A DNA stretch of 64,000 nt from Stomoxys calcitrans (GCF_963082655.1 NC_081553.1:214353961-214417960), one strand, 5' to 3'; shown: positions 40,230-52,944, numbered from the stretch's first letter. The notes: generated from the sequence alone by a model not told the origin. Made by a program: numbers and translations.

Positions 40230-42290
40230 GCGAATATCTATTAATCTGTCTGTCCATCTCTCTGTCTGTCTATCCCTCTGACTGTCTATCCATCTGTCTG
40301 TCTATCCCTCTGTCTATCTATCCCTCTGTCTGTCAATCCCTCTGTCTTTCCATCCCTCTGGCTGTGTATCACTCAGTCTGTCTGTTTATTCCTACGTCTG
40401 TCTATAACTCTGTCTGTCTATAACTCTGTCTGTCTATAACTCTGTCTGTCTATCCATCTCTCTGTCTGTTTGTCCATCCCTTTGTCTATTTGTCTATCAC
40501 TCTGCCTGTCTGTATATCCCTCCGTCTGTCCATCCCTTTGCCTGTCTATCCCTCTGTCTGTCTATCGCTCGGTCTGTCTATCCCTTTGCCTGTCTATCCC
40601 TCTGACTGTATATCCTTCTGTCTGTCTATCCCTCTGTCTGACTATCCATCTCTCTATCTGTTTGTCCATCCCTCTGCCTGTTTGTCTATCACTCTGCCTG
40701 TCTTTATATCCCTCCGTCTGCCTGTCTATCTCTCTGCCTGTCTGTCCCTCTGTCTGTCTATCCCTCTGTCTGTCTATCCCTCTGTCTGACTATCACTCAG
40801 TCTGTTTGTTTATTTCTACGTCTGTCAATCCCTCCGTCTGTCTATCCATCTCTCTGTCTGTCTGTCCATCCCTCTGTCTGTCTATCCCTCTGTCTATCCA
40901 TCCCTCTGTCTGTCTCTCCCTCTGTGTGTCTATCTCTCTGTCCATCTATCCCTCTGTCTGTCTATCGCTCTGCCTGTCTGTCAATTTCTCCGTCTGTCTA
41001 TCCCTCTGTCTGTCTATCCCTCTGTCTGTCTATACCTCTGTCTGTCTATCCCTCTGTCTGTCTATACCTCTGTCTGTCTATCCCTCTCTCTGTATATCCC
41101 TCCGTCTGTCTATCCCTCTAACTGTCTGTCCCTCAGTCTGTCTATCCCTCTGTCTATCTATTACTCTGTCTGTCTATCACTCTGTCTGTCTATCAATTCC
41201 TCCCTCTGTATATCCCTCTATCTGTCTATCCCTCTGTCTGTCTATGCCTCTGTCTGTCTATCCCTCTGTCTGTCTATCACTCAGTCAGTCTGTTTATTCC
41301 TACGTCTGTCTATCCATCTGTCTGTCTATCCCTCTGTCTGTCTATCCCTCTGTCTTTCTATCCCTCAGTCTGTCTATCCCTCTGTCTGTCTATCCCTCTG
41401 TCCGTCTATCCCTCTGTCTCTCTATACCTCTGTCTGTCTATCCCTCTCTCTGTATATCCCTCCGTCTGTCTATCACTCTGCCTGTCTGTCCATATGTCTG
41501 TCTATCCCTCTGTCTATCTATCCCTCTGTCTGTCTATCCCTCTGTCTATCTATCCCTCTGTCTGTCTATCACTCTGTCTGTCTATCAATTCCTCCGTCTG
41601 TCTATCCCTCTGTCTGTCTATCCCTCTGCCTGTCTATCACTCAGTCACTCTGTTTATTCCACGTCTGTCTATCCATCTGTCTGTCTGTCTATCCCTCTGC
41701 CGGTCTATGCCTCTGTCTGTCTATCCATCTCTCTGTCTGTCTGTCCATCCCTCTGTCTGTTTGTCTATCACTTTGTCTGTCTGTATATCCCTCCGTCTGT
41801 CTATTACTCTGCCTGTCTATCCCTCTGTCTATCCATCCCTCTGTCTTCTTATCACTCAGTCTGTCTGTCTATTCCTTCGTCTGTCTATCCCTCTGTCTGT
41901 CTATCCCTCTATCTGTATATCCCTCCGTCTGTCTATAACTCTGTATGTCTGTGCCTCTGTCTGTGTCTGTCTTTAACTCAGTCTATCTGTCTATCCATTT
42001 GTCTGTCTATCCCTCTATCTATCTATCCCTCTGTCTGTCTGTCAATTCTTCCGTCTGTCTATCACTCCATCTGTCTATCCCTCTGCCTGTTTATCCCTCT
42101 GCCTGTTTATCCCTCTGCCTGTCTGTCCCTCTGTCTGTCTATCCCTCTGTCTGTCTATCCCTCTGTCTGTTTATCCCCCTGTCTATCTATCCCTCTCTCT
42201 TTCTATTTGAATGTCTCTCTCTCCCTTTCTATCTCTCTATTCCTACGTTTTCCTATTTCTCTGTCTATCTATGCCTCTGTTTTTCGATCT
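40230..42290. repeat. 2.1-kb microsatellite-like array, unit TCTGTCTATCCCTCTG
   Basis: About 128 copies of a 16-bp unit with variants (GTCTGTCC, CCATCTCT, TATCACTCAG). Because 16 is not a multiple of 3, all three plus frames run through the same words, giving a 631-codon open stretch of CLSIPLSVYPSV-like residues. This is a by-product, not a gene. No mini-me-like core is visible beside it. Confidence 0.95.
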
Positions 42291-43288
42291 CTCCATCATT
42301 TACCTAAACAAATCAGACGTGAACATTTTTGCATACATTATTCAAAACATTGGGGAAATTGGTGATATTTCATACCGTTTCGTCTGTGGCATTTTGCAAA
42401 TGTTTACACCCTATATTTAGCATAGCATTTTAAAGGTGGTAACTCAATTTATTTATTTAAATTGTAGCAGACCCAAAACCATTACCACCCCACCCCCTTA
42501 ACACTCATGTCACACTAAAGAACCATCACCTCACCACCTCTATTGCCTTCAACCAAAGCTGAACTGCCACAACACTGTAGTGACAATTGAAAATCTGTGC
42601 AAATCAAATATTCATGAGATATGCTTGAGTCTCAACCGAGGAGACCTGCAAACCGACCACCAGTCAAACGATCATCATTCAGAGATTTACTTCAGCCGAA
42701 GTGAAGGCAGGCAGGCAGGCAGTATGCAATATGGAGTCAGCAGGCCCCATGACCAGCATAGAAGACTAAAGGCGACAGACAATAACATCAACAACAAAAG
42801 GACGTTTGCATCCAATTTCTTGCTTAAACTGCAACAATTGTTTGTGTGTACAGAGACGGTTTGGTTGCATACCCCTTTTGATAGGGATATGTGCAAGAGT
42901 GTTGGTTGCTGAGTGGCATATGCAGGCATGTGACAAGAATCTTATGATTTATTTGGCATAGATGTTGTAGTCAACTATGTTGTAAGTGGCAAAAAAATTA
43001 AATTGTGTAGATTTGAAGCCCTGTAATGTAGTTGGAGAAAATAAAAAGTTTGTAATTAAATGAAAATGGGGTTACATGGGTTCTCTCAAAAAACTCATAC
43101 TAACAGAGATGTAATTATTAAGATGGGGGACTATAATAGGTCTTTAAGTGGGCTTTATATTATTGTAGTCGGATATATCAAAACAAGGTCCGATGTGGAT
43201 CATATAAAGCACCGCAAGCAAGCGAAAGCATTCAACTCAGACAAAAATTCGGCTTTAATGAACTTTAAATGGTTAATCAGTAACCATA
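42291..43288. other. non-coding, no recognised feature
   Basis: A (GGCA)n run at about 42705-42720 is the only visible structure. Frames of about 80-110 codons have no recognisable domain. Confidence 0.5.
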
Positions 43289-43800
43289 CGAGGGCTGCCA
43301 TATAAGTTTCTAGCCTTATCAGGAAAATGCAAATTTTTATCATCGAAAATGGTTTTATTGTTTATCAAAGTATCTTCCAATACGATTTATACACTTTTGC
43401 ATGCGCTCAAACCAATTGTCGAAATACTTTTTCACTCCGATTGAGGCGACTCCAAAACATGGTAATTGAACGTTTCAACTTCGTTGACCAAGCATTTTTT
43501 TCTTAATGTGCGGGAATAAAAAGAAGTCATTTGGTGCCAAGGCAGGGCTGTGCGACGACTGCCTCATCGTTTTGGCAGGTAAAATAGGTTTTTGTTCGAT
43601 TTTTGAATTTTCCTCAAGACTTCAGGCCATCGAATTGAGATGTAAAACACAGAATTGACCATTCTATGTTGCTCAAGCGGAATAATCGTCACACTTCCTG
43701 ATTTGCCGAAGAAATAGGAGACAATTTGCTTCGAAGTGCGTCTTTCAGAATCAACTTTTGTTGGATTGGACTCGTCTTCGACGACCCCCACACTGTCGAT
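43289..43800 (-). pseudogene. mariner transposase relic, 3' half
   Basis: On the minus strand: DESNPTKVDSERRTSKQIV, SYFFGKSGSVTIIPLEQHR, then after breaks SPALAPNDFFLFPHIKKK and WFERMQKCINRIGRYFDKQ. These match, in order, mariner-family transposases; LAPNDFFLFP carries the third catalytic aspartate. The part with the second aspartate (HDNA block) is lost or too degraded. The end at 43289 (CGAGGGCTGCCATATAAG) looks like the inverted repeat. The 5' half and other terminus are missing. Confidence 0.8.
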
Positions 43801-43805
43801 TGTTG

Positions 43806-44265
43806 TTTTGTTTCGTGCTCTTACCCACAGTTAAGGGAGTGGGCGACAAATGCGCATGCAACATTGTGGAACAGCGAAACGGAAAATCCTATGGGTGATC
43901 CAGATCGTGAGAAGATGAGGCTATTACTAAAAGGAAGCAAGAAGGAGGTCAGTATAGCTATTGCTATCATTATGGGACACATAGGACTACGTGCTCAGTG
44001 ATAGCATGTGTAGGGCATGCGAGAAAGATGATGAGACTTTGGAGCATTTCCATTGTCATTGCCCGGGTTTCGCGTCCAACAAATACCGGTACTTAGGTGG
44101 AGACACAATATCAGACATGAACCAACTTAGGGGAGTGGTATTGAAAACAATTAAGGATTGTGTAAGTAGCACGGTATTTCTAACTTTAAATTTTCTTTTT
44201 AGTGGTTACTTTATACACAACAAGCCGATTACTGGCTTAGGTGTATGTCCATAGTGGCATCGGGC
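43806..44265 (+). pseudogene. non-LTR retrotransposon relic, ORF2 C-terminus
   Basis: Plus-strand text gives MRLLLKGSKKEVSIAIAII, then MGHIGLRAQ and a stop, and in another frame CRACEKDDETLEHFHCHCPGF followed by MNQLRGVVLKTIKDCV. This is the GH-x-GL-H block followed by the Cys/His motif (C-x2-C, H-x3-C) at the ORF2 C-terminus of Jockey/R1-type elements. A deletion of a few codons plus a frameshift near 43998 joins them. It abuts the mariner relic. Confidence 0.75.
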
Positions 44266-44307
44266 GGATTAATATCTGCACCCTCTTTTAAACCTAACCT
44301 ACCCACA

Positions 44308-44433
44308 GATTCCCGGTTCGAATCGGTCTATAACCTGATATAGCTCCCATAAAAACCGATTTCCCGATTTGACTTCTTGAGCCCTTACACGCCGCCATTT
44401 TTATTCGATTTGGCTGAAACTTTGCATGTAGTG
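44308..44433 (-). repeat. C-family monomer fragment
   Basis: CGGTCTATAACCTGATATAGC, TTCCCGATTTGACTTCTTGAG and GATTTGGCTGAAACTTTGCA match one C/B monomer in reverse. The flank is directly continuous with the minisatellite. Confidence 0.7.
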
Positions 44434-47010
44434 TTCTTTCATGGAAATTTTGTCTTTAGAGAAAATTTCATAGAAATTTTGTCTTTAGAGAAAATTTCAT
44501 AGAAATTTTGTCTTTAGAGAAAATTTTATAGAAATTTTTTCTTTAGAGAAAATTTCATGGAAATTTTGTCTTTAGAGAAAATTTCATAGAAATTTTGTCT
44601 TTAGAGAAAATTTTATAGAAATTTTTTCTTTAGAGAAAATTTCATGGAAATTTTGTCTTTAGAGAAAACTTCTTGGAAATTTTGTCGTTGGAGAAAATTT
44701 CTTGGAAATTTTGTCTTTAGAGAAAATTTCTTGGAAATTTTGTCTTTAGAGAAAATTTCTTGAAAATTTTGTCTTTAGAGAAAATTTCTTGGAAATTTTG
44801 TCTTTAGAGAAAATTTCTTGGAAATTTTGTCTTTAGAGAAAATTTCATAGAAATTTTGTCTTTAGAGAAAATTTCATGGAAATTTTGTCTTTAGAGAAAA
44901 TTTCATGGAAATTTTGTCTTTAGAAAAAATTTCATGGAAATTTTGTCTTTAGAGAAAATTTCATAGAAATTTTGTCTTTACAGAAAATTTCTTAGAAATT
45001 TTGTCTTTAGAGAAAATTTTATAGAAATTTTTTCTTTAGAGAAAATTTCATGGAAATTTTGTCTTTAGAGAAAATTTCTTGGAAATTTTGTCGTTGGAGA
45101 AAATTTCTTGGAAATTTTGTCGTTGGAGAAATTTCTTGGAAATTTTGTCTTTAGAGAAAATTTCTTGGAAATTTTGTCTTTAGAGAAAATTTCTTGGAAA
45201 TTTTGTCTTTAGAGAAAATTTCTTGGAAATTTTGTCTATAGAGAAAATTTCTTGGAAATTTTGTCTTTAGAGAAAATTTCATAAAAAATTTTGTCTTTAG
45301 AGAAAATTTCTTAGAAATTTTGCCTTTAGAGAAAATTTCATAGAAATTTTGTCTTTAGAGAAAATTTCATAGAAATTTTTTCTTTAGAGAAAATTTCATG
45401 GAAATTTTGTCTTTAGAGAAAATTTCTTGAAAATTTTGTCTTTGGAGAAAATTTCTTGGAAATTTTGTCTTTAGAGAAAATTTCATAGAAATTTTGTCTT
45501 TAGAGAAAATTTCATAGAAATTTTGTCTTTAGAGAAAATTTCATAGAAATTTTGTCTTTAGAGAAAATTTCATAGAAATTTTGTCTTTAGAGAAAATTTC
45601 ATAGAAATTTTGTCTTTAGAGAAAATTTCATAGAAATTTTTTCTTTAGAGAAAATTTCATAGAAATTTTTTCTTTAGAGAAAATTTCATAGAAATTTTTT
45701 CTTTAGAGAAAATTTCATAGAAATTTTTTCTTTAGAGAAAATTTCATGGAAATTTTGTCTTTAGAGAAAATTTCATGGAAATTTTGTCTTTAGAGAAAAT
45801 TTCATGGAAATTTTGTCTTTAGAGAAAATTTCATGGAAATTTTGTCTTTAGAGAAAATTTCATGGAAATTTTGTCTTTAGAAAATTTCATGGAAATTTTG
45901 TCTTTAGAGAAAATTTCATGGAAATTTTGTCTTTAGAGAAAATTTCATAGAAATTTTGTCTTTAGAAAAAATTTCATAGAAATTTTGTCTTTAGAGAAAA
46001 TTTCATGGAAATTTTGTCTTTCATGGAAATTTTGTCTTTAGAGAAAATTTCATGGAAATTTTGTCTTTAGAGAAAATTTCATGGAAATTTTGTCTTTAGA
46101 GAAAATTTCATGGAAATTTTGTCTTAGAGAAAATTTCATGGAAATTTTGTCTTTAGAGAAAATTTCATAGAAATTTTTTCTTTAGAGAAAATTTCATGGA
46201 AATTTTGTCTTTAGGGAAAATTTCTTGGAAATTTTGTCTTTCATGGAAATTTTGTCTTTAGAGTAAATTTCATAGAAATTTTGTCTTTAGAGAAAATTTC
46301 ATAGAAATTTTGTCTTTAGAGAAAATTTCATGGAAATTTTGTCGTTCATGGAAATTTTGTCTTTAGAGGAAATTTCTTGCAAATTTTGTCTTTAGAGAAA
46401 ATTTCTTGCAAATTTTGTCTTTAGAGAAAATTTCTTTGAATTTTTATATTTTGAGAAAATTTCATAGAAATTTTGTCTTTAGAGAAAATTTCATAGAAAT
46501 TTTGTCTCTACAGAAAATTTCATAGGAATTTTGTCTCTAGGGAAAATTTCATAGAAATTTTGTCTTTAGAGAAAATTTCATAGAAATTTTGTCTTTAGAG
46601 AAAATTTCATGGAAATTTTGTTTTAGAGAAAATTTCATGGAAATTTTTTCTTTAGAGAAAATTTCATGGAAATTTTGTCTTTAGAGAAAATTTTTTGGAA
46701 ATTTTGTCTTTGGAGAAAATTTCTTGGAAATTTTGTCTTTAGAGAAAATTTCATAGAAATTTTGTCTTTAGAGAAAATTTCATAGAAATTTTGTCTTTAG
46801 AGAAAATTTCATAGAAATTTTGTCTTTAGAGAAAATTTCATAGAAATTTTGTCTTTAGAGAAAATTTCATGGAAATTTTGTCTTTCATGGAAATTTTGTC
46901 TTTAGAGAAAATTTTTTGGAAATTTTGTCTTTAGAGAAAATTTCTTGGAAATTTTGTCTTTAGAGAAAATTATGTTAAAATTTTGTTTTTAAAGAAAATT
47001 TTATTAAATT
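44434..47010. repeat. 29-bp minisatellite, about 88 copies
   Basis: Unit TTTCATAGAAATTTTGTCTT plus TAGAGAAAA, with CATAGAA, CATGGAA and CTTGGAA variants in patches. Short variants with TTTGTCTTTCATGG (a 19-base loss) occur near 46018, 46230, 46340 and 46882. There are no unique spacers between units. Confidence 0.95.
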
Positions 47011-48294
47011 TCAGCTATGGTGGTCCAAAATCCACTCTCCACTGTGACCACCTCTTATAATGATACCATATCATATAATGAAAAGATATTTACAATGCCT
47101 TTTGTTAAAGGCCATTGTAAAAACTATCTTCACAGTCCAAAAATATGGCATTTGATTATATTTCAATATGTGTGGTCGTCTCTCTGAAAGTCTTTCATTA
47201 TGAAGAGGAAAAATAAAAGCGACAATTTTCAGTTTTATGACATGCAATGAAATACCAGATAAAAAGATGGTCAAACTGCTATTCAGATATTGAAGATGAG
47301 AGATTAAGATGTCAATGCATTAAACAATGGAAAATAGATTTATAGATGTGCGATCTTGGTTATATTGGAAGTATGTGTTATAAATTATTTTACAATGTAT
47401 GTGAAGTTATTTATTAAGGGGGGTTCAGAGGAAGATGTAATCTAGAATCAATTAACCAATCGTAGAATATTAATGAAGAAAATTGTTATTAGATGAGTAT
47501 TTAAAATCAAATTGGTAAAATTTTTTAGGGTCAATTTGATTTCTTAATCCAAAATGCATTGCTTTCTGTCGTAATATCACTCTACTGGAATGATACAAAA
47601 TGATGTACAGAATGCCTTGCAGCATGGTTGCTGTGTGGTATTCTCTAGCTTTCCTTTTCTTTTCCAAAAAACTTTCGATTATTAAGCTCGTTTGGAAAAA
47701 TAAATAAAAAAATCATGAAAAAATTGTCTTCGCCCTAAAAGGCTAATAAATTGAAGTACAGATGGCGCTGGTAGTTAAAACCAGTAAGCTCGTGTGCAGA
47801 TGTTTGCTAGGCATTCATTCTTTAAAAGTATATCGGGTGATCGGTTGGTGGGTCATAACAAAATAGGGTCCACTATAGCCCACCTTCTCTAAATCCAATC
47901 TGCCAATGGTAACAAATATGTATGCCTCGTTTTAGCTCAATATTTTCCTATGTATCATGATTACCACTGTTGGACAGGCGAACAGAGAAAAATAGCTCCT
48001 CAAAGAAAAATAGCTGTATCTCGTAACAGGTAATACCAATTGCCAAAAAGAAACATTAAAGCCTTTCAGTTGTAGGCTCAAAATGTTCTCCAAAGGTCCA
48101 ACAACTGCGGTGGTGGCATCGTACCGTAGTATGTTGTCCGCCCCTTCTATAGGTGTGGTTGCCTTGGCATCTGTGGTCGAGAGTAATGCGTCCAGCGCAC
48201 AACCAGTAGTCAGACTAACAAATGAGGAAGAAAACCAGAGGGATGAGAAGTTCGTATCCAGCCTTAAAGTAAAAATAGTAATGCCAATTCTGAA
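47011..48294. other. non-coding; possible retroelement text at 48080-48240
   Basis: Mostly featureless AT-rich DNA. The minus strand at 48080-48240 gives a readable STTDAKATTPIEGADNILR, with a further frame on the plus strand. I suspect a gag-like (ORF1) N-terminus of a non-LTR element but cannot confirm it. Confidence 0.4.
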
Positions 48295-48376
48295 GGCCAC
48301 CGTAGCGCAGAGGTTAGCATGTCCGCATATGAAGCTGAACGACTGGGTTCGAATCCTGGCTCTGGATCATCAGAAA
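48295..48376 (+). mobile_element. SINE-1 head, cut off at a B-family element
   Basis: GCCACCGTAGCGCAGAGG and TTAGCATGTCCGCATATGA (A-box side), GGTTCGAATCC (B box), then TGGATCATCAGAAA, where the B element starts (AAGTAAAAGCGTGC). It stops at the same SINE position as the copy at 38621-38700. Confidence 0.8.
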
Positions 48377-50640
48377 AAGTAAAAGCGTGCTAGGTTCGGC
48401 GGGGCTGAATCTTATATACCCTCCACCATGGATCGCATTTGTCGACTTCTTTCCCGGTATCTCTTTTTAGGCAAACAAAGGATAAAAGAAAAGAATTGTG
48501 CTAATTGAATTGAATGTTGGAGACCACGATGGAAGTCTATGTGTCAAATTTCAGCCAAATCAAATAATTTTTTGCCTTTTAGGGGCTCAAGAAGTAAAAT
48601 AGGGAGATTGGTTTAGGGGGGAGCTGTATCAGACTAAATACCGATTCAGACCATAATTGACACGTATGTTGGAGGTCGTGGGAGGAGCCATTGTACAAAA
48701 TTTCAGCCAAATCGGATAATAATTACGCCCTCTTGAGGCTCTAGAACTCAAGATCCCAGATCGGTTTATATGGCGCTATATCTGGTGTGGACCGATTTGA
48801 ACCATTCTTAATACAGTTGTTGGAAGTCATAATAAAACACCTCATGCAAAATTTCAGCCAAATTGGATAGGAAGTGCGCCCTCTAGTCGGCCAAGAAGTC
48901 AAAATCCCAAATCAGTTTATATGGCAGCTATATCAGGTTATGGACCGATTTAAAGCATATTTGGCACAGTTGTTGGAAGTCGTAACGCAATACGTCATGG
49001 AAAATTTCAGCCCAAACGGATAAGAATTGAGCCCTCTAGAGGCTCAAGAAGTCAAGACCCCAGATCGGTTTATATGGCAGCTATATCAGGTTATGGACCG
49101 ATTTGAACCATATTTGGCACAGTTGTTGGATATTATAACAAAACAGTTCATGCAAAATTTCAGTCAAATCAGATAACAATTGCACCCTCTATAGGCTCAA
49201 GAAGTCAAAATACAAGATCAGTTCATATGGCAGCTATATCAGGTTATGGACCGATTTAAAGCATATTTAGCACAACTGTTGGAAGTCATAACGAAATACG
49301 TCGTGCAAAATTTCATTCCAATCGGATGAGAATTGCGCCCTCTAGAGGCTCAAGATGTCAAGACCCCAGATCGGTTTATATGGCAGCTATATCAGTTTAT
49401 TTACCGATTTGAACCATATATGGAGCAGTAATTGGACGTCATAAAGAAACATCGTGTTCAAAATTTCAGCCAAATCGGATAGGAAGTGCGCCCTCTAGAG
49501 GCTCACGAAGTCAAAACCCCAGATCGGTTTATATGGCAGCTATATCAGGTTATTTACTGATTTGAACCATATTTGGCACAGTTATTGGACGTCATAACAA
49601 AACACCTCATGCTAAATTTCAGCCAAATCGGATGAAAATTGCGCCCTCTAGAGGCTCAAGAAGTCAAGACCCCAGATCGGTTTATATGGCAGCTATATCA
49701 GGTTATGGACCGATTTGATCCATATGTGGCACAGTTATTGGAAGTCATAGCGAAATACGTCATGCAAAATGTCAGCTAAATCAGATAGAAATTGCGCCCT
49801 CTAGAGGCTCAAGAAGTCAAGACCCCAGATCGGTTTATATGGCAGCTATATCTGGTTATGGACCGATTTGAACCATACTTGGCACAGTTATTGGATATCA
49901 TAACAAAACACGTCGTTCAAAATTTCATTCCAATCAGATAGGAATTGAGCCCTTTAGAGGCTCAAGAAATCAAGACCCCTGATCGGTTTATATGGCAGCT
50001 ATATCAGGTTATGGACCGATTCGAACCATTCTTAATACAGTTGTTGGAAGTCATAACAAAACACCTCATGCAAAATTTCAGCCAAATCGGATGAGAATTG
50101 CGCCCTCTAGATGCTCAAGAAGTCAAGACCCCAGATCGGTTTATATGGCAGCTATATCAGGTTATTTACTGATTTGAACCATATTTGGCACAGTTATTGG
50201 ACGTCATAACAAAACACCTCATGCAAAATTTCAGCCAAAACGGATAGGAATTGCGCCCTCTAGAGGCTCAAGAAGTCAAGACCCCAGATCGCTTTATATG
50301 GCAGCTATATCTGGTTATGGACCGATTTGAACCATTCTTAATACAGTTGTTGGAAGTCATAACAAAACAGTTCATGCAAAATTTCAGCCAAATTGGATAA
50401 TAATTTCGCCATCTTGAGGCTCAAGAAGTCAAGAAGTCAAGACCCCAGATCGCTTTATATGGCAGTTATATCTGGTTATGGACCGATATGTCCCCTTTTG
50501 CAATCCCAACCGACCTACACTAATAAGAAGTACTTGTGGAAAATTTCAAGTGGATAGTTTTACTTTTTCGAAAGTTAGCGTGCTTTCGGCAGACAGACGG
50601 ACTGACGGACGGACAGAGGGATGGACAGACGGACGGGACG
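48374..50640 (+). mobile_element. B-family element with a long monomer array, 3' end truncated
   Basis: Starts AAAGTAAAAGCGTGCTAGG and CCCTCCACCATGGATCGC, then about twelve 153-bp monomers (starts near 49063, 49216, 49369, 49522, 49675). It ends in a GACR tract (50590-50635) that passes into GGACGAGGCTGAGGAG, without the ATCAAGAATATATATAC core and terminus. Longest B array in the window. Confidence 0.82.
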
Positions 50641-51484
50641 AGGCTGAGGAGTATACGCAATTGGGCTAGAGTGTAGATATTCTGTAAAGATAATCAGATC
50701 TCCCAAAGAGCATAACACTGCAAAAACGCCGAAAAGGAAAAAGAGCTTCCCGTGTTCAAGTACTCTGGCCAGCCCTCCCGCAATGGACCAAGCCAGCCCT
50801 CCCGCCATGGAGACTCCTGTGGAGCAAGACAAAGTAAGCGGCCCCTGAGCCTTCATGGGGGACTGTGACTTCCGAAAGGACGCCACAGCCATCACAGAAG
50901 GCGACGATGTTAGCTGAAATAGGTAAGGAGCCGCTCGCTTACGCCAGAGTGTCTACGAAGCACAACAGAGATGAGCAGGCTTGTGCAGTCATCGGCAGAT
51001 ATCGGCAGTGCATGCGGTAGGATTGCACCAGATCATACGTCCCAAGTGGAGGATCTGTTCAATGAGCGGATTTTCGAACATGTGGGGAAACATGAAGAGG
51101 GTCCACTCATACAAAAGATGAGCTGCGAGTATAGACATCTTTGCTTTAGTAAAATGTATTGAAACAGTAAAAAATGTCGTCGGGAGTATCCACACTCCCT
51201 GGGGAGCATAGCTCAACCTGGTGAGAAAGATGGACAACCCCCAGCTCACAAAAGCGATGGTCTTCATTAAGAAATGGGGCAGAAAATTCGCTACGGAACG
51301 CATGTTCGGATTTTTAGCCAAGCAGAACAAAGGTTTGGTTTGAAGAGCAATGAGTGGTCTTCCACAGAGAGAAGATGGAGGAAAGAACTCTCCTTGCCCA
51401 CCACCTTGCCCACCACATTAATCAAATCTCTGTGACAAATTTGGCTAAGACTAAAGGAGTGGCGTTTAACGGGGGCATTTTTTT
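50641..51484. other. unrecognised sequence with broken reading frames
   Basis: Higher GC than its neighbours. Plus-strand pieces give AKTPKRKKSFPCSSTLASPP, ASPPAMETPVEQD and KMDNPQLTKAMVFIKKWG, a basic, Pro/Ser-rich text that could be the gag-like ORF1 of a non-LTR element. ASPPAM repeats twice. No zinc knuckle seen. Identity not established. Confidence 0.35.
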
Positions 51485-52112
51485 CATTCATTATCGGTCC
51501 AGATTTGGATATAGCTGAAATTTGACACAGTGACTTATGCAAGGCTTTTCGACATTCGCGTCGTATATGGTTCAGATCGGTCTATATTTAGATATGACTA
51601 CCAAAATGACCAATATTTTGTTCTGCGAAATTTGGACAATGTATGGTTGCCCAAAAAGTAATTGCGGATTTTTCATATAGTCGGCGTCGACAAATTTTTT
51701 CACAGCTTGTGACTCTTTAACTGCATTCTTTCTTCTGTCAGTTATCAGCTGTTACTTTAAGCTTGCTTTAGAAAAAAAGTTTTAAAAAAGTATATTTGAT
51801 TAAAGTTCATTCTAAGTTTAATTAAAAATGCATTTACTTTCTTTTAAAAAATCCGCAATTACTTTTTGGGCAACCATACTTTCACAAGATTCTTTTTTTC
51901 TATACCGGGCAGGTTACGTTCGAAGATGGTCTTTATCAGGCCTTATTTTGCCATATCTCCCGACCGGACCGATCTTCCGATTTAAGAACTTATGTCCATA
52001 AAAGACGCATTTATTATCCTCGACATTAATTTTGTCTAGATCGAACCATATTTCGATATAGCTGCCATATAGGCTTTGGTCCTGCCGAACTTTACAACTT
52101 TTTATTTATTTC
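51485..52112 (-). repeat. A-family fragment, rearranged, with a MITE
   Basis: Pieces of A monomers (CGGTCCAGATTTGGATATAGC, TATGGTTCAGATCGGTC), a MITE at 51644-51876, then TATACCGGGCAGGTTACG and a degraded terminus TGGTCCTGCCGAACTTTAC. Monomer order is disturbed and the core is absent. Confidence 0.65.
51644..51876 (-). mobile_element. mariner-like MITE, copy 7 (reverse), shortened at both ends
   Basis: 233 bp, with TA on each side (51642-51643, 51877-51878). Both ends have lost the same two bases: TGGTTGCCC on the left and GGGCAACCA on the right. Otherwise as the other copies. Confidence 0.87.
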
Positions 52113-52872
52113 TAGTTTTTTATTAGATAAGCGTTCTGAAACTTTTAATTTTCCATCAATTCATTAGTAAAAACTCTAATTGGTCCCTTTCTGCATAATG
52201 AATACCTATTTTCTACGCTGAAATACAAAGTTATAATAATTCCACCTCCCTTCAGGATAAGCCACAATCCATGATAGACCAATCCAATGCTTGCACATCT
52301 TATTACACAAAATCTATCTAAGGGTAGGATAATAACAATTTCTGCTCTAGCCAATGAGAGAAGTTTGTGTGACACTTATTTATAAAATGGCGCTAAACGG
52401 AAGCACTTAATCTTAGCAGACATTAGAAGCATAAAGACAAAGGGGGATGGATGAGTAAATGAATGGTAGTGGTGGTGACTGTTGAGGTGGTTAAGAAACC
52501 ATCTTTGCGAATACCTAACAACGCTTTTGCTAAAACGATATTGCCATACTAACCTCTCTTTATCTGCGATGGGTTCTTGGAACTCTATGTAGAAGGAAAC
52601 AAAGACAAAAAGAAAACGAAAACGAAACAAAACAGAAACTGTATAAATACATAAAAGAAGCTGAGACAAGATGACTACAGCACTCTAAAAATACTCTTGG
52701 ATTGGTGGATGATAGGGATTGCAGTTGTAACACTGACAGTCTTTTACAACAGAGATACATATGGACAAGAACATTTTTGAAAGGAAGTGAAAAGAGGGAC
52801 ATCTTTGGGTTAGGCTGAAGGGCATGCTACTAGCATCTTTGGTAGCTAGTCGTTTAGAATAATGAATTGAAA
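52113..52872. other. non-coding, no recognised feature
   Basis: AT-rich, with an AAAACGAAAACGAAAC-like run near 52612. Nothing supported. Confidence 0.5.
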
Positions 52873-52944
52873 TGGTCCAACATTAAGAAGAGTCCAATAC
52901 AACTCACTGTGCCAAAATTCAGCCAAATCGAATAAAAATTAGAT
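52873..52944 (+). repeat. A-like fragment, one half monomer
   Basis: TCCAACATTAAGAAGAGTCC, CAACTCACTGTGCC and AATTCAGCCAAATCGAA match half an A monomer, adjoining the D array. Confidence 0.55.

Noticed and set aside
40470..42365. 631-codon open frame on the plus strand
   Set aside because: It is entirely the translation of a 16-bp satellite (CLSIPLSVYPSV-type residues), open in all three frames, with no codon bias or domain.
42580..42912. 110-codon plus-strand frame
   Set aside because: No domain, no homologous copy in the window and no splice or promoter signal I can support.
44434..47010. Regular 29-bp repeats resembling a CRISPR array
   Set aside because: Units are contiguous with no unique spacers, repeats are AT-rich and variable, and the context is eukaryotic. 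It is a minisatellite.
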